Shown piece by piece: positions 32,876 to 41,533 of a stretch of 60,048 nucleotides of DNA. Each line of letters starts with the position of its first letter. Position 1 is the first letter of the stretch. The DNA is from CADEEV01 sp032127875 (GTDB lineage Bacteria; Acidobacteriota; Vicinamibacteria; Fen-336): contig JAQBHI010000109.1 in assembly GCA_032127875.1 (NCBI GenBank), positions 1-60,048 on the forward strand, read 5' to 3'. The position numbers and the translations under genes were made by a program. The notes beneath the pieces are model-generated. The model made no database searches, was not told the origin of the DNA, and saw nothing but the letters and a program-made list of their open reading frames with translations.

Positions 32876-35176
32876 ATGCTTTCTACGTTCGGGAAGGCTG
32901 GTTCGGGCGACGGAGTTCTCGCGGATCTCGGCCGGCGTCAGATGGCTGCGGCCCGTGCGGTGGGCCGGCACTCGGAGGCCATCGCGGCCGCGCGGCGCTG
33001 GCACCGACGGCGCCCCCACCCGGACTTGGCGCTGCTGGAGGCTGAAGCGTTGCTGAGTCTGCTGCGCTTCGCCGAGGCGCTCGTGGTCACGGATGCCGCT
33101 TTGGCGCGCGGTGTGGATGCCGAAACACAGGCGCGGCTGCGGGTGGTGCGAGCCCAGGGCCTGTTCATGACCGGACGTGCAAAGAGCGCCTGGGTCGAAA
33201 TTCAGCGCGCCGGGGCAACGGCCGCGACGGACCTGTCGCGCGGCCAGGTGGCTGAAACGCAGGCCCTGTTCGCATGGCGGGAACTGCGTTTCGACGAGGC
33301 GCGCGAGCATGTGCACCGCGCCTGGGATTGTTACGAGGCGTGTGCTTCGACCGAAGGGCTGGGTCGCGTTCTCGAAAAGGAGGCGGGAATCCTGCGCAAC
33401 GCCGGGCGCTTCGAAGAGGCCGTCGCGGCGCAGGGTCACCGCCTGGAGATCGCGTCCGCCACGACCCGCCTCGATCTCATGGCCGAGGCGCGCATGGATC
33501 GCGGCGATCTGTTCCAGTTTCTGGGCCGCTGGCTCGAGGCCCGACGCGATTTCGATGGCGCGATCAGCTTGTTCCACGAGCTGGGCGACACGCGAGAACA
33601 GGCGCAGGCGCTCCCCAAGCGCGCGATGCTGGATCTCGCGTGTGGCGAACTCGACGCGGTGCGCTCGGCGCTCAGCCTGGCGCGCGCCTCGAGCGGAGAA
33701 GGCTCGTCGCCGTGGCTGACGGCGGAGCACGCGCTGCTCTCGTCCGACCTGGAACTCGCCGCCGGCCGGCCCGAGGTTGCTGAAGCCGCAGCCGTCGAGG
33801 CCGTATCGCTGTTCGCGATGGTGCGCTCCTTCGACGGCATCTGTCGTGCGCGCGTGCGGCGCTCGCACGCGTTGCTGAGCCTGGGGCGTTTCGACGAGGC
33901 GCTGCGCGAGGCCCGGCGCGCCGTGGCCGCCGCCCCCGCCTGTCGGCCAGACCTGGTGGTGCTCGCGGCCCTGGCGGAGGGGCGGAGCTTGTTGCGGGTG
34001 CGCCGGGTGTCAGCTCGGGAAGCCTTCGACCGCGCGCTTCGGGTCGCGCACCCCCTGAAAGGACTGGCGGCCGCCGCAAGGCTCGGCCTGGCGCTAGCGC
34101 GCGGCGACGAGCGCCAGCAGGCGGAGGTCGGGAGCGCGCTTGCAGAGCTGGAGGGCTGGGGCGATCGACGGCTCGTCGAGCTGGCTCGAGCCGACCTGCT
34201 GGCGCTCAGCGGGCCGCGGCAACAGCCCAGCGTCGCCCTCGAGACGTTCGCGGCACGCTTTCCGGAGATCGTCGGCCGCAGCCACTGCGTGCGCGAGCTG
34301 TTCGAGCAGATGGCGAAGGCGGCGGCGTCCTCGCTGACGATTCATGTCTTCGGGGAGACCGGGACTGGCAAGGAAAAGGTGGCCCACGCGCTGCACCGCC
34401 ACTCACCCGTGGCCGGCGGTCCGTTCGTCGCCGTGAACGCGTCTTCGCTCAGCGATGAGCTGTTCGAAGGGGAGATGTTCGGCCACACACGCGGCGCCTT
34501 CACGGGCGCCGTGATCGAGCGCCGCGGGTACGTCGCTGAAGCTGAAGGCGGCACACTCTTCCTCGACGAGATCGCCGACCTCTCGCCCAGGAGCCAGGCC
34601 AGGTTGCTGCGCTTCTTGCAAAGCGGCGAGTACCGTCGCCTGGGCGAGACGCACACGCGGCGCGCCGCGGTGCGCGTGATTTCCGCTGCCAACGTACCCT
34701 TGGCGGAGCGGGTCAAGGACGGTCGCTTCCGGGACGACCTGTTGTATCGAATCGCCGGCATGACGCTGACCCTGCCGCCGCTACGCGAGCGCGGCGACGA
34801 CGTGGCGCTGCTGGCGCGTCATTTCTTGAAGACGGCCGCCGATCGTGAGCGCGTGCCGTGCCCAGCGCTTTCGGCCGAGATCGTGGAGGCGCTGCGCCGC
34901 CACGCCTGGCCGGGAAACATCCGCGAGCTTGAAAACGTGATCCACCAGCTGTTGGTGATGGCGTCGGGCGGGCCGCTTCGCGCCGATCAGCTCGCGATCC
35001 CTCCCGGCGCCGGCCTGACGCGAGCTGCACTGCGGGCGGGTCGTGCCGGCTTCGAACGAGAGCTGATCGCCCGGGCTCTGGCGGCGCACGAGAGCAACCG
35101 CACGCGCACGGCTGCGAGCCTGGGCATCAGCCGCCAGGCGCTGCTGGCGAAGATCCGGCGCTACGCTCTGGACTAG
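32876..35176 (+). CDS. Sigma-54-dependent transcriptional activator with TPR-like sensor region
   Basis: The 766-residue protein has AAGGGAG 7-8 nt before its ATG. Residues about 20-450 are helical TPR-like repeats rich in Ala, Arg and Glu (RFEEAVAAQGHRLEIA; RFDEALREARRAVAAAP), replacing a receiver or GAF domain. The AAA+ domain has Walker A GETGTGKE (about 493), the sigma-54 contact loop GAFTGA (about 540), Walker B GGTLFLDEIADL and the arginine-finger region. A Fis-type helix-turn-helix ends the protein (RTRTAASLGISRQALLAKIRR). It should open sigma-54 promoters in response to a protein partner. Its target is unknown; no clear -24/-12 site was seen nearby. Confidence 0.9.
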   Translation: MLSTFGKAGSGDGVLADLGRRQMAAARAVGRHSEAIAAARRWHRRRPHPDLALLEAEALLSLLRFAEALVVTDAALARGVDAETQARLRVVRAQGLFMTGRAKSAWVEIQRAGATAATDLSRGQVAETQALFAWRELRFDEAREHVHRAWDCYEACASTEGLGRVLEKEAGILRNAGRFEEAVAAQGHRLEIASATTRLDLMAEARMDRGDLFQFLGRWLEARRDFDGAISLFHELGDTREQAQALPKRAMLDLACGELDAVRSALSLARASSGEGSSPWLTAEHALLSSDLELAAGRPEVAEAAAVEAVSLFAMVRSFDGICRARVRRSHALLSLGRFDEALREARRAVAAAPACRPDLVVLAALAEGRSLLRVRRVSAREAFDRALRVAHPLKGLAAAARLGLALARGDERQQAEVGSALAELEGWGDRRLVELARADLLALSGPRQQPSVALETFAARFPEIVGRSHCVRELFEQMAKAAASSLTIHVFGETGTGKEKVAHALHRHSPVAGGPFVAVNASSLSDELFEGEMFGHTRGAFTGAVIERRGYVAEAEGGTLFLDEIADLSPRSQARLLRFLQSGEYRRLGETHTRRAAVRVISAANVPLAERVKDGRFRDDLLYRIAGMTLTLPPLRERGDDVALLARHFLKTAADRERVPCPALSAEIVEALRRHAWPGNIRELENVIHQLLVMASGGPLRADQLAIPPGAGLTRAALRAGRAGFERELIARALAAHESNRTRTAASLGISRQALLAKIRRYALD

Positions 35177-36354
35177 CCGATCAGGCTCGTGTGGAGTCGC
35201 TGCACGGCGTCTGGCAAGCGGGCCTCGTCGAGCAGCAGGCTGATGCGGAAGCTCGAAGTCGAGACGCCCAGGACGGGCGCGTCCATGGCCGCCGCGACAT
35301 CCAGGGCGGCGCGCAGGTTGAGGTAGCTCGCGTTGATGCCGGCGCCAATTGCCGACACCGTCCCGACCTTTTCCCGGAGTCCGACGCCGTCACCGAACCG
35401 CTCGCGAATGCGCCCCTTGAAACGTCCGAAATCGGGGAGGTTCTCGAGGGATAGAAGCAGCGAAGTCTGAGAAGGAGAGCCGGCTCGGTAGAGGAACTCC
35501 TTGCCGCCCGCCGCCAGTTCGTCGCACAGTTCGAGCAGAGCTCTCGGCCGTTCGTCGTGCGAGCAGAGCAGCACCAGGCCGCTCTCACTGGCGATGCCCA
35601 CGACCCGGCCGGGGGAGTGCGGCGGAAACTTCCGGACCACCGTTTCCCCCGCCTCTCCCGAGGTGGCCCGGGCGTAGATTGCGATGCCCCGGTCCTTGGC
35701 GAACTCGACCGCCTGGGCGTTCAGCACCTTGGCGCCGTGCTCCGCGAGCTCCTGCATCTCCTCGTAGGAGATCTCCGAGAGCCGGCGCGCTTGGGGCACG
35801 ACACGCGGATCCGCCGAGAAGATTCCAGCCACGTCGCTGTAGATCTCACAGGCCTCGGCGTCCAGGGCCGCGGCGAGCGCGACGGCGGTCGTATCCGATC
35901 CGCCCCGGCCGAGTGTCGTGATTTCTTTTCGGTACGAAACCCCCTGATAGCCGGCGACGATCACTACTCGCCCACAGGCGAGCTCGTCCTGGATCCGGTA
36001 GGGCCGTATCTCCACGATGCGGGCATTGGCGTGGGCGTCGTTCGTGATGATCCCGGACTGCGAGCCCGTGAAGCTGACGGCAGGCACCCCGCGCTCGTTC
36101 AAGGCCATCGAAAGCAGCGCCATCGACACGCGCTCGCCCGCGGTCAGCAGCATGTCGAGCTCGCGGCGCGCAGGGTTCTCGGAGACCTTGCGGGCCAGGG
36201 CCAGCAGCTCGTCGGTCGTGTCCCCCATGGCCGAGACCACCACGACAACGTCCGTGCCGGTGCGCCGCAGTGTGGCGACGCGATCGGCCACCAGGCGCAT
36301 CCGCTCCACGTCGGCGACCGACGAGCCGCCGTATTTCTGCACGATGATGCCCAC
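35173..36354 (-). CDS. lysC: Aspartate kinase
   Basis: The 393-residue protein starts at GTG 36354 (MGIIVQKYGGSSVAD). The kinase domain contains VVVVSAMGDTTDELL, LTAGERVSMALLSMAL, TLGRGGSDTTAVALA and YSDVAGIFSADPRVV. The C-terminal ACT domains include VSAIGAGINASYLN and APVLGVSTSSFRISLLL, consistent with feedback inhibition by lysine and/or threonine. It phosphorylates aspartate in the Lys/Met/Thr/DAP pathway. Its stop shares the CTAG at 35173-35176 with the convergent activator gene. GGAGGG and a TACAAT -10 (36382-36377) precede it. Confidence 0.95.
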   Translation of the reverse strand: MGIIVQKYGGSSVADVERMRLVADRVATLRRTGTDVVVVVSAMGDTTDELLALARKVSENPARRELDMLLTAGERVSMALLSMALNERGVPAVSFTGSQSGIITNDAHANARIVEIRPYRIQDELACGRVVIVAGYQGVSYRKEITTLGRGGSDTTAVALAAALDAEACEIYSDVAGIFSADPRVVPQARRLSEISYEEMQELAEHGAKVLNAQAVEFAKDRGIAIYARATSGEAGETVVRKFPPHSPGRVVGIASESGLVLLCSHDERPRALLELCDELAAGGKEFLYRAGSPSQTSLLLSLENLPDFGRFKGRIRERFGDGVGLREKVGTVSAIGAGINASYLNLRAALDVAAAMDAPVLGVSTSSFRISLLLDEARLPDAVQRLHTSLIG

Positions 36355-36376
36355 GCCGCGCGCCCTCCGGAGTGCG

Positions 36377-36396
36377 ATTGTATCCGGTGCTATGCT
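36377..36396. promoter_or_regulatory. Overlapping divergent promoters of lysC and the AmpG-like gene
   Basis: On the plus strand TGC-TATGCT (36388-36396) is an extended -10; it ends 8 nt before the ATG at 36405, predicting a leaderless or nearly leaderless mRNA. On the minus strand TACAAT (36382-36377) would give lysC a 16-nt leader containing GGAGGG. The two -10 elements lie within 20 bp, so the polymerases should exclude one another. Confidence 0.45.
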
Positions 36397-36404
36397 CGCG
36401 CCCC

Positions 36405-37964
36405 ATGTCCGACGCTGGTGGCGCGAGGCGTAGCACCTGGGAGAGCCTGCGCGAAGTTGCCGGAAGCCGGCGGCTGGCCTCGGTCGCGGCGTTGTCTTTC
36501 TGCTCGGGCCTGCCGCTGGGCCTGGTCTGGATCGCGATCCCAACATGGATGGCCAGCGTGGGCATCGACATCAAGGTCATCGGCCTGTTTTCATTGGCCC
36601 AGGCGCCGTGGACGTTCAAGGTCCTTTGGGCCCCGCTCATGGACCGTTACCCGCTGCGTGTTCTGGGGCGGAAGCGCGGATGGATCCTCGTCAGCCAGCT
36701 CGCGCTGCTGGGCACCGGGTTCTGGCTCGCGGCCGAGTCGGGAACCCCGAACCCCGCCCTGATCGGCCTGATCACCCTGGCGATCGCCTTCGCGTCAGCC
36801 ACCCAGGACATCGCCTACGACGCCTACACGGTCGAAGTGCTGCGCCCAGAGGAGCACGGGCCGGCGGTGGGCGCGAGGGTTGCGCTGTATCGCGCGGCGA
36901 TGTGGATCTCGGGGCGCCTCACGATCACGGTCGCGGCCTGGGCCAGCTGGCCGATCGTGAATCTGGTGACGGCGCTCCTCTATGTTCCTGCCGCGATCGT
37001 GACCTGGCTTGCTCCTGAGCCGGAGCGGCCGCCCGCGCCGCCCCGAAGCCTGCGCGAGGCCGTGTTCGAGCCCTTCGTCGGGCTGCTTGCCCAACACCGC
37101 GCCCTCGAGATCCTGGCCTTCGTCGTGCTCTTCAAGCTGAGCGACAACCTGACGCAAGCGCTCACGGGCCCGTTCCTGGTGCAGATGGGGTACAACGCCT
37201 TCGATATCGGCGTGGCCGGGGGCACGGTCGGACTGATCGCGATCCTCGTCGGCACATTCCTCGGAGGACTCCTCACCCAGAGCCGCGGCCTTGGGCCCGC
37301 GCTGTGGATCTCCGGCTTCTTGCAGATCTTCTCGAATCTCGGCTACGCAGTTGTGGCACAGTTGGGTGTCGATCGGCCCGTGATGTACGGCGCGCAAGCC
37401 TTCGAATATCTGATGGGCGGACTCGGCAACGGCGCATTTGGCGTGCTGCTGCTGCGGCTGACGAACAAGCGTTTCTCGGCGACACAGTATGCGCTGTTGT
37501 CGGGGCTCTTCACTCTGCCGCGGGTGATGGCGGGCCCGATTGCCGGCGTGCTGGCCGACGCGCTCGGTTGGCGCGACTTCTTCATCTTCACATTGGTTAC
37601 CGGCGTACCGGGCCTGGTTCTGTTGCAGCGCTTTGCGCCGTGGGGCGTGCGCGAGCCTGAGTTTGGCGTGGCCGCGCCCACCGCTCGCCCGCCGTACGCG
37701 CGCCCCGCGATTGCGCTCCGAGCCGTGGGAGTCGGCCTGCTGGTCTGGGCCGGCAGTGCCTCGAGCCTCGCGCTGGCAGGCGCCGCGAAGGCGTTTCGCG
37801 CCGGCCAGGGATTTGATCTACTTCCGCCGCTCGAACCGATCCTGGTGCCGGGTAACCTTGCCGATTGGACGAGCGCGATCGGCTTGCTGGTGATCGGACT
37901 TCTCTCCGGCCTGGGCGCAGCCGCCGCTCTCGCGGCCCGAGGTCGCAGGCCGCCGCTGGACTAG
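36405..37964 (+). CDS. AmpG-like MFS permease
   Basis: The 519-residue protein has about 12-14 hydrophobic helices. The N-terminal part matches AmpG: CSGLPLGLVWIAIPTWM, APWTFKVLWAPLMDRY and the charged ATQDIAYDAYTVEVL loop, with a central FKLSDNLTQALTGPFL repeat of the second half. AmpG imports GlcNAc-anhydroMurNAc muropeptides for cell-wall recycling. That would match the products of the lytic transglycosylase at 3.7 kb, though other members transport different solutes. The inner-membrane location is certain by hydrophobicity. The start at 36405 is close behind its -10 box. Confidence 0.82.
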   Translation: MSDAGGARRSTWESLREVAGSRRLASVAALSFCSGLPLGLVWIAIPTWMASVGIDIKVIGLFSLAQAPWTFKVLWAPLMDRYPLRVLGRKRGWILVSQLALLGTGFWLAAESGTPNPALIGLITLAIAFASATQDIAYDAYTVEVLRPEEHGPAVGARVALYRAAMWISGRLTITVAAWASWPIVNLVTALLYVPAAIVTWLAPEPERPPAPPRSLREAVFEPFVGLLAQHRALEILAFVVLFKLSDNLTQALTGPFLVQMGYNAFDIGVAGGTVGLIAILVGTFLGGLLTQSRGLGPALWISGFLQIFSNLGYAVVAQLGVDRPVMYGAQAFEYLMGGLGNGAFGVLLLRLTNKRFSATQYALLSGLFTLPRVMAGPIAGVLADALGWRDFFIFTLVTGVPGLVLLQRFAPWGVREPEFGVAAPTARPPYARPAIALRAVGVGLLVWAGSASSLALAGAAKAFRAGQGFDLLPPLEPILVPGNLADWTSAIGLLVIGLLSGLGAAAALAARGRRPPLD

Positions 37965-38003
37965 CCGCGGCTGTTCGGGCGTACACTGGAAGACGAGGAG
38001 GGA

Positions 38004-38023
38004 ACCGGCGGCGATCCGCCGGT
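38004..38023 (+). other. Perfect GC-rich hairpin upstream of the sigma-factor remnant
   Basis: ACCGGCGG (38004-38011) and CCGCCGGT (38016-38023) enclose the loop CGAT. The hairpin follows the AmpG-like gene by 39 nt and precedes the remnant's GAGGAGG (38049 region) and ATG. It lacks a U-run. It could be a weak terminator or part of the leader of the ancestral sigma-factor gene. Confidence 0.4.
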
Positions 38024-38062
38024 GTCCAAGCCCCCGTAGGCAATCGTCGAGGAGGTCCCAAC

Positions 38063-38219
38063 ATGGCCTCGGGAGACGTGGCTTTCGGGTCGGCAAGGCT
38101 CCTGGCGGCCGGTGCCGCCGCCGATGTCGGGCTCGTGGAGTTGTGCCGAAGCGGCGATGCGCAGGCGTTCGCCCGGCTCGTGTCGCTTCACGAGCGCATG
38201 CTCTTCGGACTGGCGGCGC
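38063..38219 (+). pseudogene. 5' remnant of an ECF-type sigma-70 factor gene
   Basis: From ATG 38063, with a good GAGGAGG upstream, the reading frame gives about 25 variable residues and then DVGLVELCRSGDAQAFARLV followed by SLHERMLFGLAARL. This matches the start of region 2 of ECF sigma factors (L-x-x-RGD-x-x-AF-x-x-L pattern). Immediately after that, near 38218, conservation stops and the frame continues into arginine-rich nonsense; the -10-binding part of region 2 and all of region 4 are missing. A different conserved-looking frame begins at the same point. An internal deletion joining two genes is the simplest reading; an assembly error is the alternative. Confidence 0.6.
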
Positions 38220-38417
38220 GCCTTCGAGACGCTCGTGGCGCGCGACGGCAGCGTCGCCAGGGTCGAGCTGATCGAGGGCAACAAGCTCGCCGCGGCCTCC
38301 TGGAGCGATGCGTTGTGGCGCGAGCGCCTTGCGCCAGCCCGCTTCCGGGGGCGGAGCGTGGCGGTGAACGTCTATCGCCTGATCAGCCGGCTGGACGTTC
38401 TCGCGCCGCGGACCTGA
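38220..38417 (+). pseudogene. 3' remnant of an unidentified gene, possibly TonB-C-like
   Basis: Starting at the junction, the -1 frame relative to the sigma fragment encodes AFETLVARDGSVARVELIEG, then WSDALWRERLAPARF and GRSVAVNVYRLISRLDVLAP, ending at TGA. The DGSV-x-RVELIEG and the spaced W...AL...L...RF pattern recall the C-terminal domain of TonB-like energy transducers, but I am not certain. It has no start codon or ribosome site of its own, so it looks like the tail of a gene that once stood downstream of the sigma-factor gene. Its end overlaps the convergent GT9 gene by 35 nt. Confidence 0.45.
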
Positions 38418-39336
38418 GGGCGGCCGCCGCGGCGGCCACTTCGGAGAGCGGGAGCGACGCGACTGCCTCGTCCTTGGCGCGCAGGGTGCGTACCAGCGGC
38501 CCCAGCGGGGCCCACGTGGCGGGGTCGGTGGGCCCGAAGAGCGCCAGCGTGGGCGCGCCAAAGGCAGCGGCCAGATGGCTCACGCCCGAGTCGTTGCCGA
38601 CATACAGAGCCGCCCGGGAGAGCACGCCGCCGAGCAGGCGAACAGGCAACTCGCGCAGGACGACGGCGCGCGGGGCCATCGCAGCGAGCGCTGTGCTCGC
38701 CTCGCCGTCCGCGGGCCCGGCCACGAGCGCGAACGGCTCTTGTGGGGCGATCGCCTCGGCGAGAGCTGCGAAGCCGCCGGTAGGCCAGTTCTTACGGGGC
38801 GAACCGCTTCCCGGGTGGATGGCGAGGAAGGCCTCCGGCAATGGCTCTGCCAGCTCTGCGGCCGCCCGGCACTCGACCTCGGAGAGTCGGAGCGGCTCGA
38901 GACCCGGTTCGGGCCGGGCGCCGAGGCTCAAGGCGGCCCGCTCGAACCAGGCGCCGGCATGAACGTCAGGTGGCGGTTCGGGGTCGACCCGGGCGAGCGC
39001 CGGGATGCGTTCGCGAAGCGCCGCGACGAGGGCCGAGTCGCGGGTCACGGCGAGCGCGCCGGCAAAGCTCCGAAGCTGCTCCTCGAAACGAGCTCGAATA
39101 GACTCGCCGAGCAGCAGCGGCGCGAACTCGGGACTCTCCCAGGGCAGGAGGGCCTCGATTCCGGACCCCAGCAGCACGCTCCCCGCCCCACGCGGGGCGA
39201 GCAGCGTGACATCGCCTCCGGCGCGTAGCAAGCCGGCAATAGCTGGCCGCAGCAGCAGTATGTCGCCGAGCGCGCCCGCTCGAACGACCAGAAGCTTGCG
39301 CCGGCTACTGGATCTCGATGCGGGCGGTCGAGACAT
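38383..39336 (-). CDS. Glycosyltransferase family 9 (heptosyltransferase-like)
   Basis: The 317-residue GT-B fold protein begins KLLVVRAGALGDILLLRPAI, the GT9 N-terminal signature. The C-terminal nucleotide-sugar site is visible in AIHPGSGSPRKNWPTGGFAAL and LYVGNDSGVSHLAAAFGAPTLALFGPTDP. GT9 enzymes add heptose to the LPS inner core from ADP-heptose at the cytoplasmic face. Its start lies 32 nt inside the end of the beta-propeller gene. It is the third gene of an operon with the S55-like and beta-propeller genes, an unusual place for a core-LPS enzyme. Confidence 0.88.
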   Translation of the reverse strand: MSRPPASRSSSRRKLLVVRAGALGDILLLRPAIAGLLRAGGDVTLLAPRGAGSVLLGSGIEALLPWESPEFAPLLLGESIRARFEEQLRSFAGALAVTRDSALVAALRERIPALARVDPEPPPDVHAGAWFERAALSLGARPEPGLEPLRLSEVECRAAAELAEPLPEAFLAIHPGSGSPRKNWPTGGFAALAEAIAPQEPFALVAGPADGEASTALAAMAPRAVVLRELPVRLLGGVLSRAALYVGNDSGVSHLAAAFGAPTLALFGPTDPATWAPLGPLVRTLRAKDEAVASLPLSEVAAAAAALRSAARERPAG

Positions 39337-41512
39337 TGCCCAGCAGGTCGGTCGCCCGCACCACGAGGCTGTGCGGACCGGGCTCCGGAAGCGCGCTCAG
39401 CGTGATCTCGTATGTCTCCTCGCGGGCGTCGTTAATGCCGTCGGTCGGGTGAACCGCATGCCAGCGGCCGCCGTCCACCGTATATTCCGCTTTGCGAAGC
39501 AGGCTCATGTCGTCCCGCACGAGCGCGCGTACGCGCACGGGACTCCCGCTGGCCGCCACCAGGCTCACGGTCGGCGGCGTGTTGTCGACGTCGAAGGGCT
39601 CGCTCTCCTTGTCGCCGGACAGGGCCAGCGCCTCGGGATTGCCGGGCGTATCGCGTGCCGTTACGCGGATCAGGTAGCGGCCATTCGGCACGGAGGAGGT
39701 GTCCCAGGCCAGCACCGCGTCGCTCGTGCCCTTGCGCAGCGTGCGAAGCCGGGCGTCGCCCACGGCTCGATACTGCACGTCGTAGACCAGCGCGTCGCCG
39801 TTGGGGTCATCGGCTTTCCACTGGAAGGTCTGCAGGCCACGCTGATACAGCTTCCGGCTGTAGGCAGTCGGTGACATCGCGCGCGGCAGTGGCGTCTGCG
39901 AGGCGGGCCGGGTTTCGGGGGCCTCGCCGGGCTCGAAGCCGAGCACTTCCACCTCGCCGGTGACCGACACCGGTTTCTGGAAGATCTCTCCCGGGCCGTG
40001 CACGGTAATGTTCTGGACCTGCGGTCGCAGGTTACGCTGGAGATAGGCGGCCGAGACCGTGTCGAGGACGGGGGTCGCGTCGCCCTTGCCGACCAGCGCC
40101 GTCCGCACCTGCAGGAAGCGCGCGCGCTCGCTGACGATCGGATCGCCTTCCTTTTGCGAGTAGCCGGGCGACCAATCGGACCAGGTCGCGTCGGGCGTGC
40201 TGGTATTGCCGGCGCGCGTCGTGATCTGGAGGCTCGTGCCGTCCGGCAGTTCCGCCTCCCAGCGGATCCGGCCCCAGGTCGAAAGCGTGTCGGTGTCCTT
40301 CACCTTCGACGTGAAGCTGCCGCGCTCCCCGGGCTTCGCCCCGAGCCAGAGCAGCTTGCCGGGGTTGGAAGTGGCAAAGAAGACGCCGCCGTCCTCGCCG
40401 GACAGGAGCGCCGTGAGTTGCTCGCCGGGAAAGGCCCCGAGCATGCTCCAGGTGCGATCGTCGCGGATCTCGAAGAGCCTGGCCTTGTTGCCTGTCGCGA
40501 CCAGCACCGCCCCGGTTGTCTTGAGCAGCGCGTGGGGAATCTCGTCGGCCGAGGACCACAGCGTGTCTACTTCGCCGGTCGGCAGGATCCGCAGCAGCGC
40601 GCCCTTCTGGCCCGTGGCGCGCGCCGCTTCGCTCGGGCGTGGCCCCGGAGTCGGCGGCGCTTGCGGGAGCAGCGAGAAGCTCTCGGTGATGGTCACCTCC
40701 GGGGTGGCTGCCGCCGGTGAGGGTGTCGGCGCGGGCATCGGAAGCGGGCGCGCCTCGTCCCGCTCCTTCGCCTCGACGACCGCAGCGTACAGGCTGCCGT
40801 CCTTACCCGTCGCCAGCGCCTTCACCTCGCGGTAGGGCGAATCGTGGAGCACGAACGTCTTGCCGGCCGCGTCGAGCCGGTAGACGATCCCGCTCGGGGA
40901 ACTGCCCGCGTATGCGTCCGCGCCGGCAACGGCGAGCGAAACCAGGTGCGTGTCGGAGGCCGTCAGGACCACCTGCCCGTTGCCTTTGGGATCGACGCGG
41001 TGGAGCCTGGCCTCGGCGCCCGTCGCGACCAGCAGGTTGCCGGAGGCGTCGAAGGCCAACGCCCAGATGTACTTGTCGTCGGGATCGTAAAACGGCCGGC
41101 CGATGCCGCCGTCGTCGACGACGTACACCTTGCCGTCCGGGGAACTGCCGACGTAGAGGCGGCCGTCACGGCCGATCGCGAGCGCGTGGACCTCGAGTTC
41201 GGGGGCGTCGAAGAACAGGCTCGCCTTGCCGTCTGGATCGACGCGGAAGACCTTGCCGTCGTTGCCGGTGCCCGCGTACAGGTTACCCTTGCCATCACGT
41301 GCCAGGCACCAAACGAACGGCGCCTCTGTGTCGTGAAGCAGCTTCGAGGCGGGCGCCAAGCGCAGGCGTCCCTCGGAATCCACCGAGACGCCTTCGCTGT
41401 CGCCGTCCAGAAAATCCCGCGCGCCCTCGATGCGGAAGAACTGGGGCTGGGCCGCCTGCAGCGGCGTCGCGAGACAGGCGAGGGCAACAGCGAAGCGCAG
41501 CGAACGGGGCAT
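39305..41512 (-). CDS. Large secreted beta-propeller protein, function unknown
   Basis: The 735-residue protein has a signal peptide (RSLRFAVALACLATPLQAA). Residues about 60-400 contain NHL/WD-like blades with repeated cores (CLARDGKGNLYAGTGNDGKV; ALAIGRDGRLYVGSSPDGKV; ALAFDASGNLLVATGAEA; ALATGKDGSLYAAVVEA). A Pro/Ala linker interrupts at about 255-290. The C-terminal third has beta-sandwich segments, including RIRWEAELPDGTSLQITT, QWKADDPNGDALVYDVQYR and RATDLLGNVSTARIEI, typical of fibronectin-like domains. No catalytic motif is seen. AGGAGGAT precedes the start, 21 nt after the S55-like gene; both products are exported and may act together. Confidence 0.75.
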   Translation of the reverse strand: MPRSLRFAVALACLATPLQAAQPQFFRIEGARDFLDGDSEGVSVDSEGRLRLAPASKLLHDTEAPFVWCLARDGKGNLYAGTGNDGKVFRVDPDGKASLFFDAPELEVHALAIGRDGRLYVGSSPDGKVYVVDDGGIGRPFYDPDDKYIWALAFDASGNLLVATGAEARLHRVDPKGNGQVVLTASDTHLVSLAVAGADAYAGSSPSGIVYRLDAAGKTFVLHDSPYREVKALATGKDGSLYAAVVEAKERDEARPLPMPAPTPSPAAATPEVTITESFSLLPQAPPTPGPRPSEAARATGQKGALLRILPTGEVDTLWSSADEIPHALLKTTGAVLVATGNKARLFEIRDDRTWSMLGAFPGEQLTALLSGEDGGVFFATSNPGKLLWLGAKPGERGSFTSKVKDTDTLSTWGRIRWEAELPDGTSLQITTRAGNTSTPDATWSDWSPGYSQKEGDPIVSERARFLQVRTALVGKGDATPVLDTVSAAYLQRNLRPQVQNITVHGPGEIFQKPVSVTGEVEVLGFEPGEAPETRPASQTPLPRAMSPTAYSRKLYQRGLQTFQWKADDPNGDALVYDVQYRAVGDARLRTLRKGTSDAVLAWDTSSVPNGRYLIRVTARDTPGNPEALALSGDKESEPFDVDNTPPTVSLVAASGSPVRVRALVRDDMSLLRKAEYTVDGGRWHAVHPTDGINDAREETYEITLSALPEPGPHSLVVRATDLLGNVSTARIEIQ

Positions 41513-41533
41513 CGATCCTCCTGGAGCTGCGAT

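Noticed and set aside
38383..38417. A functional small protein encoded by the 38112-38417 frame
   Set aside because: The first 35 codons are an off-frame reading of the sigma-factor remnant and there is no ribosome site; only the tail looks conserved, which fits a deletion product better.
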